Source of the DNA: Zarea fungicola
Taxonomy: Eukaryota > Ascomycota > Sordariomycetes > Hypocreales > Cordycipitaceae
Assembly: GCA_900169235.1 (NCBI GenBank)
Contig: FWCC01000257.1
Coordinates: forward strand, 21,308 to 85,307
Direction of reading: 5' to 3'
Length of the DNA: 64,000 nucleotides
In this document: piece by piece, positions 54,649 to 64,000 of the stretch
Numbering within the stretch: position 1 is the stretch's first letter
How the letters are laid out: each line of letters starts with the position of its first letter
Translations under genes and position numbers: made by a program
The notes under the pieces: generated by a model
What the model was told of the DNA's origin: nothing
Databases searched by the model: none
Seen by the model: the letters and a program-made list of their open reading frames with translations, nothing else

Positions 54649-55808
54649 GGCTACAGGAGACTACCTCCAGGGCGCATGCGTAAATAGCCAGCGGCAGGAA
54701 ACCGGTTTTCAACCGTGTATATCAGCACTGGTGACCTGTCTGTAGATTGCTCAAGGTTGTGTTGCCGAATTCAAAACAAGCCTGCTGCTAGGCAAGGAGC
54801 AAGCCACCGCCAAGACCAGGCTTCGTTTGGGTTTGGTGGGGTATAACTGGCTATTGCGGGAGCTGCGATGACTTGTGAGATCTTGCGTTGGGCGCGCATG
54901 TTGGAATTTTTTATAGCTAAAACTATATACATAATATGACGAGTTTCGATATCCTCTCTGTGATTTCTCGGGTTTTATTATGCTAGAACCAGTGTATGGT
55001 GGCGATAGTGACACCTGACCATGATGAATGCTGCATCCAAGCTCAGACAGAACCTCGCTCAGGCCAGACAAAACCTTCTTTTACTTGGAAGCCAGCTTGC
55101 GTTTTTTTCTTTCTGTCTACCTTTTCCTTAGTAGCTGCAATCAGTCTAGTACTATGTAGTCCAGCCAATCACTTAACGTAGATTTAAATCCTTGAGACTC
55201 TGCTGAAAATACCATACCTTGAGCTTCACAATCCAGCATTGCAAAGCTGACGAGGATCGAAGCGGCGCAAGAACTACGAAGGTACCAAGTACTAATGTTC
55301 CTCAGTTGACTTGGCAATTTCTGGCGCCGTCCAGTGCTGTAAGAAACTCAAATTTTAAACGTGCTGGCTGGTTCTCCAGGTGGGGAGCAGCTGCCCATTG
55401 CAGCACCAAAGTACACACTTATTATAGTACTAGTGTAATAATGCACCTGCAAGTGTGCTGAAGTTTTACAATAAGGCCAACGACGCGCGGAGCTCCCGTC
55501 AGCCGACTGAGCAGATAGCTGTTTGCGCCGACCTTGGAAGGGCCAAGTTGCATCTTTGCATCCTGCATCACGACCACCACATATCGCAGAGCCACTACCC
55601 GTAGAGCTCATAACAGCACTCTATGCACCCAACTGCGTCTCTTGCTGATTGATTTCCTTTAATCGTCGAATAAGGAGACACCGCCCGTCCATGGTCCTTC
55701 TGTCTCGTCGGTGACGCTCCCCTGCGAGCAACCCCTGCCCATCACTGTACCCCAAACGACACTGGTCGTCTGGGCCGTGGGCTGCACACCAGCGACACAA
55801 CTTGAGCC
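54649..55808. other. Divergent intergenic region of ARL3 and NHX1
   Basis: 1160 bp containing both promoters. The part nearest NHX1 (about 55620-55808) is CT-rich, like a fungal leader. No extra gene or RNA feature seen. Confidence 0.6.
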
Positions 55809-57896
55809 ATGAGTGCTGCAGAGTACTTGGCCAATGGCCTCAGCTTGCTCCGTCGAGCTGAAGAAGATGGTGGCGGCGAAGAGGGCGATTCTGCGAAAAA
55901 GGAGTTCTTCGCTGCGTGGGCCATCTTTATCTGTATTCTGCTACTCATCATCACCTTCTTTGTGAGCTACATTTTACAGATGAAGAAGGTCACAGCTATC
56001 CATGAGACTGTTATATCAATCTTTGCCGGTAAGATGAACCACCCTCTGTTTTTCTGCACCCAAACTCTAATCTTGCTCCATGCGCAGGCATGATCGTCGG
56101 CCTTGTCCTCCTAATCACTTCGGGCGACTCTATTCGAACACCACTCAACTTTGACTACCAAATCTTCTTCAACCTTCTTCTCCCGCCAATTATTCTCTCC
56201 TCTGGCTATGAACTACACCAAGCCAATTTCTTCCGAAATATTGGTACCATTTTGACATTTGCCTTCGCCGGTACTTTCCTGTCCGCAGTTGTCATTGGCC
56301 TTATCCTCTGGCTCTACTCTATGATCCCCGGATCTGTCAACATGACCTTCGTCGACGCCATTTCTGTCGGAGCCACCCTCTCCGCCACCGATCCTGTCAC
56401 CATTCTCGCCATCTTCAACACCTACAAAGTCGATCCAAAGCTTTACACCATCATCTTCGGCGAATCCATCCTGAATGACGCAATTGCCATTGTTATTTTC
56501 GAGACAGCACAGAGATATAAGAAAGGTGAAGTCACCAGCCATGGAATACTTAGTTTCTTTGAAGGCACAGGCATTTTCTTGATTGTTTTCTTTGGAAGTT
56601 TGATTGTCGGTGTCATTGCTGGAGTTGGCACCGCATTGCTCCTCAAGTTCACCTATGTCCGCCGCTTCCCCAAGACGGAAAGCTGTGTCATTATTCTTAT
56701 TGCCTACGGAACTTACTTCTTTTCCCATGGTGTCCGTCTATCTGGTAAGACTGTGTGAGTATCAATTCATGGTGGCCTTTTATAGCTAATATCTTCCAGG
56801 TATCGTGTCGCTTTTGTTCTGCGGCATTACGCTTAAGCACTACGCCTACTTCAACATGTCTCGACGCACGCAGCTTACTACCAAATACATCTTCCAGGTC
56901 ATGTCGCAACTTGTCGAAAATTTCATCTTCATCTACCTTGGTCTCGCTCTCTTCACCGAAAGCGCGCTTCAGTTTCAGCCCCCTCTCATCATTGTCACTG
57001 TCTGCGCTGTCTGCGCCGCCCGGTGGGTCGCAGTCTTCCCATTGTCCAAGCTCATCAATGCCGTCATTCGTTACCGCGCAAGACGCCGGGGTCTCGAAGT
57101 CCGAGATGAGTTGCCTTACAACTACCAGGCTATGCTCTTCTGGGCCGGTCTTCGAGGTGCTGTCGGTGTTGCTCTTGCCGCTTTGCTGACGGGCGAAAAC
57201 GCCCTCGCCCTACGCGCCACTGTTCTGGTGGTCGTCGTACTAACTGTTATCATCTTTGGTGGTACAACTGCCCGGATGCTGGAGATTCTGGGTATTCGCA
57301 CTGGTGTTGTGGAGGAGATTGACAGCGACGACGAATTCGACATTGAAACCAATTTTGGAGCCAGCCTTCATAGTAAGCGTTCTGGCTTCAACGGGCGCCG
57401 AAACGGCACCCTTGCTCTCTCAAATCTTGAGCGCGAGGGTCGTGGTTCAGCCGCCTTTGTATCTGGCCACTCGTCGCCGCACATCGATGGCCGCACTCGC
57501 AGTATCAGCCGCAAGAACTCGGCCCGCAGCGGCATTGGTTCTGGCCGCGGCGGCGACGACTTTGAGCGCGCCGACCTTCTTGGCCGCGGCGACGACTCGG
57601 ACATTGGCAGTGATATCGACACGTCCGACTTGCCGCCCCCCGCGCGTCGCTCACCACAGCCGCGCACCGGCGCCTCAGCGACACCGCCTCAACCGTCCTC
57701 CAGCGCCTTTATGAGTCCCGCCGAGCCACCATCCGAGCCCCTGACCGCCAGAGGCGCAATTAGGCAGCTACTCACGGCTGATGACCCGGCAGGCCTGTTC
57801 AGGCAGCTAGACGAGGACTATATAAAACCAAGACTGCTGCTGCATAGTGACGACACAGCGAGACCGGGATCTGGACATGGTGGGAGTGCAGTTTAA
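55809..57896 (+). CDS. NHX1: Endosomal/vacuolar Na+(K+)/H+ exchanger NHX1
   Basis: Three exons, 55809-56028, 56088-56744 and 56800-57896, introns of 59 and 55 nt, 657 residues. It exchanges luminal protons for cytosolic Na+ or K+ in late endosomes and vacuoles, controlling lumen pH, salt tolerance and trafficking. Family motifs: the amiloride-site-like FFNLLLPPIILSSGYEL, ISVGATLSATDPVTILAIF, IFGESILNDAIAIVIFETA with the ion-binding Asn-Asp, and AGLRGAVGVALAALL near the last helices. About ten or more hydrophobic segments are visible. The final 230 residues are a hydrophilic Ser/Gly/Pro/Arg-rich tail likely facing the cytosol and open to phosphorylation. The first intron falls within the second transmembrane segment. 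It converges with VID21 across 1.1 kb. Confidence 0.96.
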
Positions 57897-58976
57897 CGAT
57901 TTTATTTCCCTTTTTTATTCACCTTCTTGCTGTTATGTTTTTCTCTTAAAAAAATCTTTTTATTTCTTGGTCTGTGTGATGATAAATGGTAAGGAAAGCT
58001 CGAAGCTTGGGCGGCCAAAAATCCCGGTTTAAAGATGGGATACTTTTGACATGGGATGTGTCTTGATAGGACATGAATAGATTAATTTTTTTTTCTTTTG
58101 CTTATTGCTTTTTTTCTGCAGCTCACCAGTGTAGAAGTTGAATCCTATTACTGGCTACATGTGCTGCTTGGAAGACTATCGAAAGCATGTGGTTGAGCAA
58201 CAAGGGAGGTTGCCGCAACATCCCAGCACCACACATACATAGCAGGAACCTTCACAATGGATTAGAAGACGTTGAGTTGTGAATATTATAGTGGTGAATT
58301 TCTGTTTCTCTTCACCCCATGTATGGGTGCAAAGGCTTAGTTGTTTTTAAATGCTATATACAGTTTGAGAAGCATAGAAAATGTCCCCAAGACCAAAACG
58401 CCAAAAGTCCTTCCTCCCATCTCCCTGATCATTCGATAATGTAAAAAAAAATCGCATTCCCAAATACAGAAAACAAGCAATCCACTGGCAGACGGTAGCA
58501 TGACCGTCCCAAGATTCATGCGTCTGGCATAATGACCTATCCCTGAATGGTCCATCGCCAGCCGCTATCATGTACCATTTTGATGCCAACCATGCTATAA
58601 CAAAGAGAAAACTCCCCTTCAAAGCAAAAATGAAGAAAATCATAACAGCCGCAGCCCAGACGGTACTGAAACACAAAACATTGGTTTCTTCCCGCATTCA
58701 CACGAGGTTCTCGGGCCGAATCAAAGAATGAAAATCGGCCGCTGCCGGCCATGCATTGTATATAGTTGCGGGAATATGAGAGACAACCCCCAGTTTAGTA
58801 GCCAAGGCGATAAAAGTATAACAAGTGTTTGGGAATATGAAATATGAAAATAGCCCCGCCCCTTGATGAGACAAGATCTGACTGAATAAACAATGAAGCA
58901 AGAAGAATGCTCTAACAAGGCCTCAAATACGACAGTGATTTGCGGATTCAAGAGTTGCATCATGTGCTAAAAGCCC
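57897..58976. other. Convergent intergenic region of NHX1 and VID21
   Basis: 1080 bp holding both 3' flanks. T-rich runs at 57900-57960 and 58087-58115 resemble 3' UTR or polyadenylation-proximal sequence of NHX1. Open frames on minus at 58347-58963 are hydrophobic but weakly coding and show no recognisable family. Confidence 0.55.
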
Positions 58977-61900
58977 TTATTTGCCTACCGAGGATGGAGT
59001 CGCGCTTCCACTAGATTGGCGCTGGTGTACGACAGCCGGTGGTGCGGGACTGCCAGCCGCGCTGCTTGCTGGCCTTTGCTGTCCAGGGATTTGCTGTTGG
59101 GCCTGCTGCTGCTGCTGCTGCTGCTGCTGGCCACTTTGTTGTTGTTGGGCCTGTTGCTGAGCTTGTTGCTGCTTTTGCGCCGCGGCCGCTGCAGCAGCTT
59201 GCTGTTGCTGTTGTTGGCGAAGCAGAGCAGCGTACTGGTGAGGGCTCGTGGTGGCGGCAATGCTATTGGCAAGACCGGGCTGACCAGTCACTCCCGCGGC
59301 GGCATGGAGAGCAGACTGGCGTTGCGCCATCATGGCCCTAGTAAGGTGTTCTGTGGCGAGTTGGCGAGACTGCTCCGGCGTCAAGTTGGGATTCTTTGCC
59401 CGAAACTGTGCCTCGAGCTGACTGAGCTGTGCAGCAATGTTGGGCGGTAGCTGCGTTGGTATTCTAGGGCCGGGAGAGCCATTTGGAACACTGTTTTGCA
59501 AATGCAGACCATTTGTCGCAACTCCATTGTGGGTGGCATTGTTGGCGTTGTATGCAGCCATCATGGCTTGAGCATTGCTCATGAACTGCTGATTCATGCC
59601 GTTCATGCCATTACGCATTGGCGGCGAACCTTGGCCATTCTGCTGAGCAGCAGAGTTAGGGCGAGTTTGTTGTGGCTGCTGATGATGAACCTGCTGCTGT
59701 TGTTGTATTTGCACGGCGGCACGTTGCTGATTGGAGATCTGCTGTGCTCGTAGCATTAGACTGGCATCGGGTTGCTGGTTTGGCATCGGCATTCTGTGCT
59801 GTTGAGCCTGTGCTTGTAAGACTGCCTGCAACTGTGCCGCAGGAATGCCCTTCATTTGTGCTGCAGCTGCAACCATGGCTGGACTCATTTGTGATGGCAG
59901 ACTAGGAGTAGCTTGTGTAGCGCCGTTAATACCCGGCTGGGGTGGCATTCTCGGTCGCTGACCTGCAGCGGCTGCTGCAGCTGCCGCCACAAGGTGACTA
60001 GGAACTTCGGGTCGTTGCGTAGCAGCCTGAACTGCTCCGTTTGCTACTGCTTGGGGAGCTCCAGGGGCTGATTGCACGCCTTGAGCGGAGCCTGCCATGT
60101 GGGCGGCCTGGCTTTGCGCTCTAGCTTGCAACGCGGCCCTGCGCTGTGCCTCTTGGCGAGCGGCATACTGTGCCATCTTTTCCGCGAGAGCTTGATCGCG
60201 CTCATATCGCAGTAGGCTGTAGTCCCTTGGTGTTTTTGATGGCCGCTGTGAAACGGGCTCGGCAGCTTTCTTGACTGCATTCTGCGTTGCATTATGTTGC
60301 TGTTTTTGCAGCGCCGTCTCTCGCTTCTTGGCGAGTTTTCTCATCGCGTCGATCAGAGTCAAGTGCTTCTGGTTCCTTCGTCGTTCGACTCGAATAGGGA
60401 CTGATGGTCTTCGGCGAAGAGGAGGCATATTATTGCCGGCTGCACTGGCCTGTTGAGCGGCAATCTGGTTCTGTTGGGCAATTACGCGCTGCGCCGATTC
60501 TATTCTGCTGTTGTATGCCTTGAAGTACTGGGTCTTCTGCATATCAGCCGGCAAGCCTTCCAGGTTGATCCAACGCTCGAAGCATTCCCACGGCGTGCGC
60601 CGCTCCGGCCCCGAAACAAATGAGGACCTTGTCGAAAGCATGCTAGATATTAATGACCAATTATAAGAATACTCTCGAACAAGACCTCGAAGTTCATCGT
60701 CTTCGGCGACCGTCCACTGCGATGCACTGCGGCATTCATAAAAAGTCTGCATTGGCATGGGGTGTTCTGAGGGTGGCCGAAATTGGTGGCCAGCATGCAG
60801 TCTATCTCTGATGGGCTTGGATTCGGGATTGAATAGCGCCACGTTGCTGGTAATGACCTCAGTCCTGCCGTGATTAGTAACTTGATCGGCCGTAAAGTCG
60901 TTGTCGCCTTCATCATCAGATTCCTCGTTGCGATAGTCGAAACGACCGCGTACGTGTGGAGGTTCCTTTGCGACCACCTTCATCTCCCCCTCCACGTATT
61001 TACTCAAGGGCAGCGCAGGGCGTCGCCAATGGGCATCAGGATCAGTTCCTGGGTTTGTCAGGTCAGTATAGGGGACTTTCAAAGGTGTGCCATAAAGAGG
61101 TAGTTCCTCCAAAAGCTGGTCGGCTGCTGCGGTTCGTCTCAGGCCAAAGACCACGTCATCATCTTGTAGAGAAAAAATGGCAGATGGCGCAACGGTTTCG
61201 AGAAAGACTTCCGACATATCGTCATGCAGAGGCGAATCAGCGTCACCAGACGACTCCAGGTCAGGAGTCGGGTGGTTTTCGGCGTCAGCATCTTCAGTAC
61301 CGGCCATTCGAGTATCCTCTCCATTGGCAGGCGCGTTTGGGGGACCACGGGCAGGTACCTGAAGTGCCAGTCGCTCTTCGAGGCTAGATTCGTGCCACTC
61401 CGCACAAGCATATGCCAGGTTGCGAGCTACAGTCATCTTCCATTTCCGCTCCTCTCTGAAGTCTGTTCTCATCCACTTCATCTCTTGAAGCATCACGTCC
61501 CATTGCGAGGCAGGTCGTGTTGGCTCAGGGCAACGCTTGGGCTGTCGCAAAGACCACTTGTCATGCTGCTGAAGATGATACACCCTACGTAGCACCTTGC
61601 AGGCTTGATTATCTAGGATTGCGAGGTTGGCGTCTGCGGTACCAATTGTCTTGTTGGCGTGAAACAATATCTTTTCGATAGGTTGCATCCAGTTTGTTGC
61701 ACCAGTAAAATTTTGAATAAAGAGCGGAGTGTAATAGTCGTCGAATGGGTGGAACTGTTCCTTTTGATTGGCAGCCACCGTCTTCTCCTGGACACGCCTT
61801 GGTTGCTTGCCGAATAGGACTGTCGACAGTTTTCCTTTATTGCGGTCTTTCCGTGGCTTGGATTGTGATCCTGGAGATCCTGGCGCTGAAGCCAATGGTG

Positions 61901-63369
61901 TAAGTTGATCATCTACCTCTTTTGGAGTGCTGCGGTCGACGGCTGAGCGTGGTGTAGCACCGACAATTTCATTAACCGATTTTAGTCTCATAGCGCCGGA
62001 CGATACTCTGGTAACGGCGCGCTCTACGGGCACACTTTCCTTTGTTGCTTGTGGCGTTAGTAGAGGCGGTGTTGGCTTTACGTTGATTGTGTCCTCAAAG
62101 CTTTCGGTCGCGTCAATGTCCATTTTCTCTCCTTCATCTTGACTATCTGGTACTTCAGTACCGGATCCTTCATTCGCAGTAGTTTCTGGCTTCTCTTCAG
62201 GTACGGCTTTCGAAGGCGATTCATCCTCTGAGCTTGATGCGGCAGCAGATCGGATAGATTCCTGGAGTAATTGGTCTTCGTCAGAGGTTCGTGGCTTCTT
62301 CGCAGCAGGCATTTCGTTCTCATCGGTCTTCAGTGGAGCTTGCAATGGTTGTTGGGCTGTGTCGGGAGAATGAGGACCCTCGTTATCTGGGCTTGTGTTG
62401 GCTGAACCCTCGTGAGCAGCCGTAGTCGTGGCACTGGCTGCAGTGGAGGCAGGAGAAGACAGTGCATCGGCAGCTTTTGTTGCATCATGTTGTATCTTGA
62501 CGTTTGGCGATACAACTGGTGCAGGAACATTTGCTGCACCCTGATCAGCAGCTGGAGTTGGCGTCACTGACGGCGAGCCCTTAGTTCCCGGAGGGAACGA
62601 AACCTGTATTTGTCTTGGTTGCGAGGTGTCTATTGATGCAAGGGGCGGATTCTGGACCCGAGCCGCAAGAGCTGTGGCAGATAATTGCGCCGTGACAGCG
62701 GGCTTTGATGCATTTTGTATATTGACTGGGCTTTGAGCGGCTGGGGTCGAGCGAGCGGAGTTGGTCGAATTCGAGGTCGTCCCAGGCGTTGTGGCACTAG
62801 ATGAGTTTGCTGGAGAAGTGGCAGCAGCAAGTTGGGCTGTAACGGACCGTTTCAATGCTTCAACAGATTGTGGTGGTCGTGGTGGGATGCTATGTTCATC
62901 GAATTTCCTTTCTCTTGATAGTGGATTAGCAACAGCGCCGCGCTCAAAATACAGTGGATGTTATAGCGGATGCTACAGCGACACTGGGAGACTGAGTGAA
63001 ACAATAAAAACTCGCCCGACGCCGCAAAACAATCCCCAAAAAGGGCAAGAAAAGAAGATTTAATCGGAGATACATACTGCAATATATCATTCGTTTGTAG
63101 AAACTGCCACTCGGCGGTAGTGGCAGCAGGCGCGTCGGAGAGGGCGTAGGCTTGTTGGGGGAGCGGCTGTGTTTGCGTCGCGACCGCGAAGAGTTCACGA
63201 AGCTTCCTCTTGCGCGAAGTTACGATTGCACTGTCCAAAGTCAGCAAATAAAAAATATCATCATCATCATCGGAAAAATTCGCTGCATCGAATGGTAGGC
63301 AACTCACTGGCACTCATTTCGCTTAGATTGAAGCAGCCGCGATAAATCGGCGTGCCCGACCTCAGTCAT
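58977..63369 (-). CDS. VID21: NuA4 histone acetyltransferase scaffold VID21/EAF1 (HSA and SANT domains)
   Basis: Three exons: 63369-63308, 63230-63078 and 62913-58977 (introns 77 and 164 nt; the second uses an AAG acceptor after a GCTAATC branch site), giving 1383 residues. It is the platform subunit that assembles NuA4. The N terminus has SRKRKLRELFAVATQTQPLPQQ and DILQERKFDEHSIPPRP, conserved in Vid21. A long disordered region follows, then an HSA domain around residues 530-600 (SQWDVMLQEMKWMRTDFREE, ARNLAYACAEWHESS), which binds actin-related proteins. A SANT/Myb domain lies near 800-860 (QWTVAEDDELRGLVREYSYN, TPWECFERWINLEG). A Gln-rich tail includes uninterrupted CAG/CAA runs. There is no helicase domain, which separates it from SWR1/p400. 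A short upstream ORF overlaps its start codon (see regulatory entry). Confidence 0.93.
59093..59220 (-). repeat. CAG/CAA (polyglutamine-alanine) repeat inside VID21
   Basis: Tandem CTG/TTG triplets on the plus strand encode runs of Gln broken by Ala, around residues 1304-1346 of VID21. In-frame triplet expansion or contraction is likely between strains. Confidence 0.85.
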
Positions 63370-63412
63370 AGCATCTGCTGTCGCAACATCCGTTTTGCGA
63401 GCGAAACGGATG
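63366..63412 (-). promoter_or_regulatory. Leader hairpin and short uORF overlapping the VID21 start
   Basis: Read on the minus strand, an inverted repeat (CATCCGTTT and AAACGGATG, 9 bp, 8-nt loop) spans 63412-63387. Its last three bases are an ATG that opens a 7-codon uORF (63389-63366). The uORF stop TGA overlaps the VID21 start as ATGA. If the leader is transcribed unspliced, VID21 translation would depend on reinitiation or leaky scanning. Confidence 0.5.
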
Positions 63413-64000
63413 CTGCAGGAATAATAATGAAACTTATCAAGATGGAAACAGCGTCCAAGACGATAAAAACCGTGGTTGCGAGGGCCGTGTCGACGGATTT
63501 TTTTTTTCACGGCGTTTCGTCTCGTTGCTCCCAAATGTTGGCTGGCTGGGAAGGGGGGGGCTGCACAAAATTTTTGTCAGTCAGTGGTTAGTTAGTAGTT
63601 TTCTGGCCTGGTGAGGGAGACTGCTGGACTGGGCCTGTTCTAGCGCCTTCCGGGGAGCAAACAGGGAGAACACAGCGGTCACAGGCAGAGGGGTATCATT
63701 TGGCAGATATCTGCCACCTTGATGCGGTTGACGCACTGTGGCGAGTTACCAAGTCCTAACAGAATTGTGAGAAAGGTCCTCATCGTTCCGTTAGTAGATA
63801 CACGGCCTGAAAGAAAGGGGTAGGTTGTGGGGGGGTACGTGCGAAAGACTAGTCGCACAGTGTGCTGGCACTGCTGTATGGCCCCGCATGCGGGCTATTG
63901 CTGGGTGCTGCCTGCGTGCTCGACGCAATCAGTACCTAGGCATGTGGGTGACAAAAAAAACTGCCGCTTTTATGCCAAGAACACCACCATAGTTATTACT
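63413..64000. other. Upstream region of VID21 to window edge
   Basis: About 590 bp, presumed VID21 promoter and possibly the flank of a gene beyond the window. A T run at 63498-63508 and a G run near 63555 are the only notable simple features. A CCTAGG-containing word (GTACCTAGGC) occurs near 63932. No gene recognised. Confidence 0.55.

Noticed and set aside
58347..58963. Hydrophobic minus-strand frames downstream of VID21
   Set aside because: No recognisable family, no consistent splicing, and located in the convergent 3' region.

Overview
The window is nuclear DNA of a filamentous ascomycete, most likely a Sordariomycete and plausibly of the order Hypocreales. Support comes from short introns (about 49-164 nt) with GTRNGT-like donors and CAG/TAG acceptors, from conserved single-copy fungal genes on both strands without operons, and from recurrent TACCTA/GGTACC promoter islands that I associate with hypocrealean genomes. 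The order-level placement is inference. No virus, plasmid, CRISPR array or intact transposon is visible.

Left part (1-10.3 kb): the 3' end of a hybrid histidine kinase receiver domain; a DET1-like histidine phosphatase (reverse strand); a PRKRIP1/DUF1168 splicing-related protein (forward); the chaperonin subunit CCT3 (reverse, six exons); and an uncharacterised 174-residue protein (reverse).

Middle part (10.3-33.5 kb): a gene desert of about 23 kb. The only gene I can defend is a small ECL1-type zinc-binding protein at 18.1-18.6 kb. It is preceded by about 380 bases with no ATG, as expected of a long leader free of upstream ORFs. The rest holds microsatellites, GGAGTAC half-site clusters, one perfect 18-bp palindrome, a TACCTA island and, at 13.33-13.44 kb, a run of stem-loops, one closed by a cUUCGg tetraloop, that could be a structured RNA. 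The right edge of the desert is an M13 metallopeptidase gene with one in-frame stop and one frameshift near its C terminus, so it is probably a recent pseudogene.

Right part (36-64 kb): compact housekeeping territory. In order: cytochrome b561-domain protein (-), separase (-), DUF5321-like mitochondrial protein (+), class II sirtuin (-), MMT-type mitochondrial cation-diffusion transporter (+), xylulokinase (+), CWC15 (-), exosome subunit RRP45 (+), ARL3/ARFRP1 GTPase (-), NHX1 endosomal Na+/H+ exchanger (+) and the NuA4 scaffold VID21/EAF1 (-). Genes here are closely spaced, with divergent pairs sharing short promoters (CWC15/RRP45 259 bp; separase/DUF5321 427 bp) and convergent pairs separated by about 80-310 bp.

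Functional themes are general cell biology: splicing (PRKRIP1, CWC15), RNA decay (RRP45), folding (CCT3), chromatin and chromosome segregation (VID21, separase), mitochondria (sirtuin, MMT, DUF5321) and endosome/Golgi traffic (NHX1, ARL3). I found no biosynthetic or defence cluster. Exon coordinates were worked out by eye from splice signals and reading-frame continuity.
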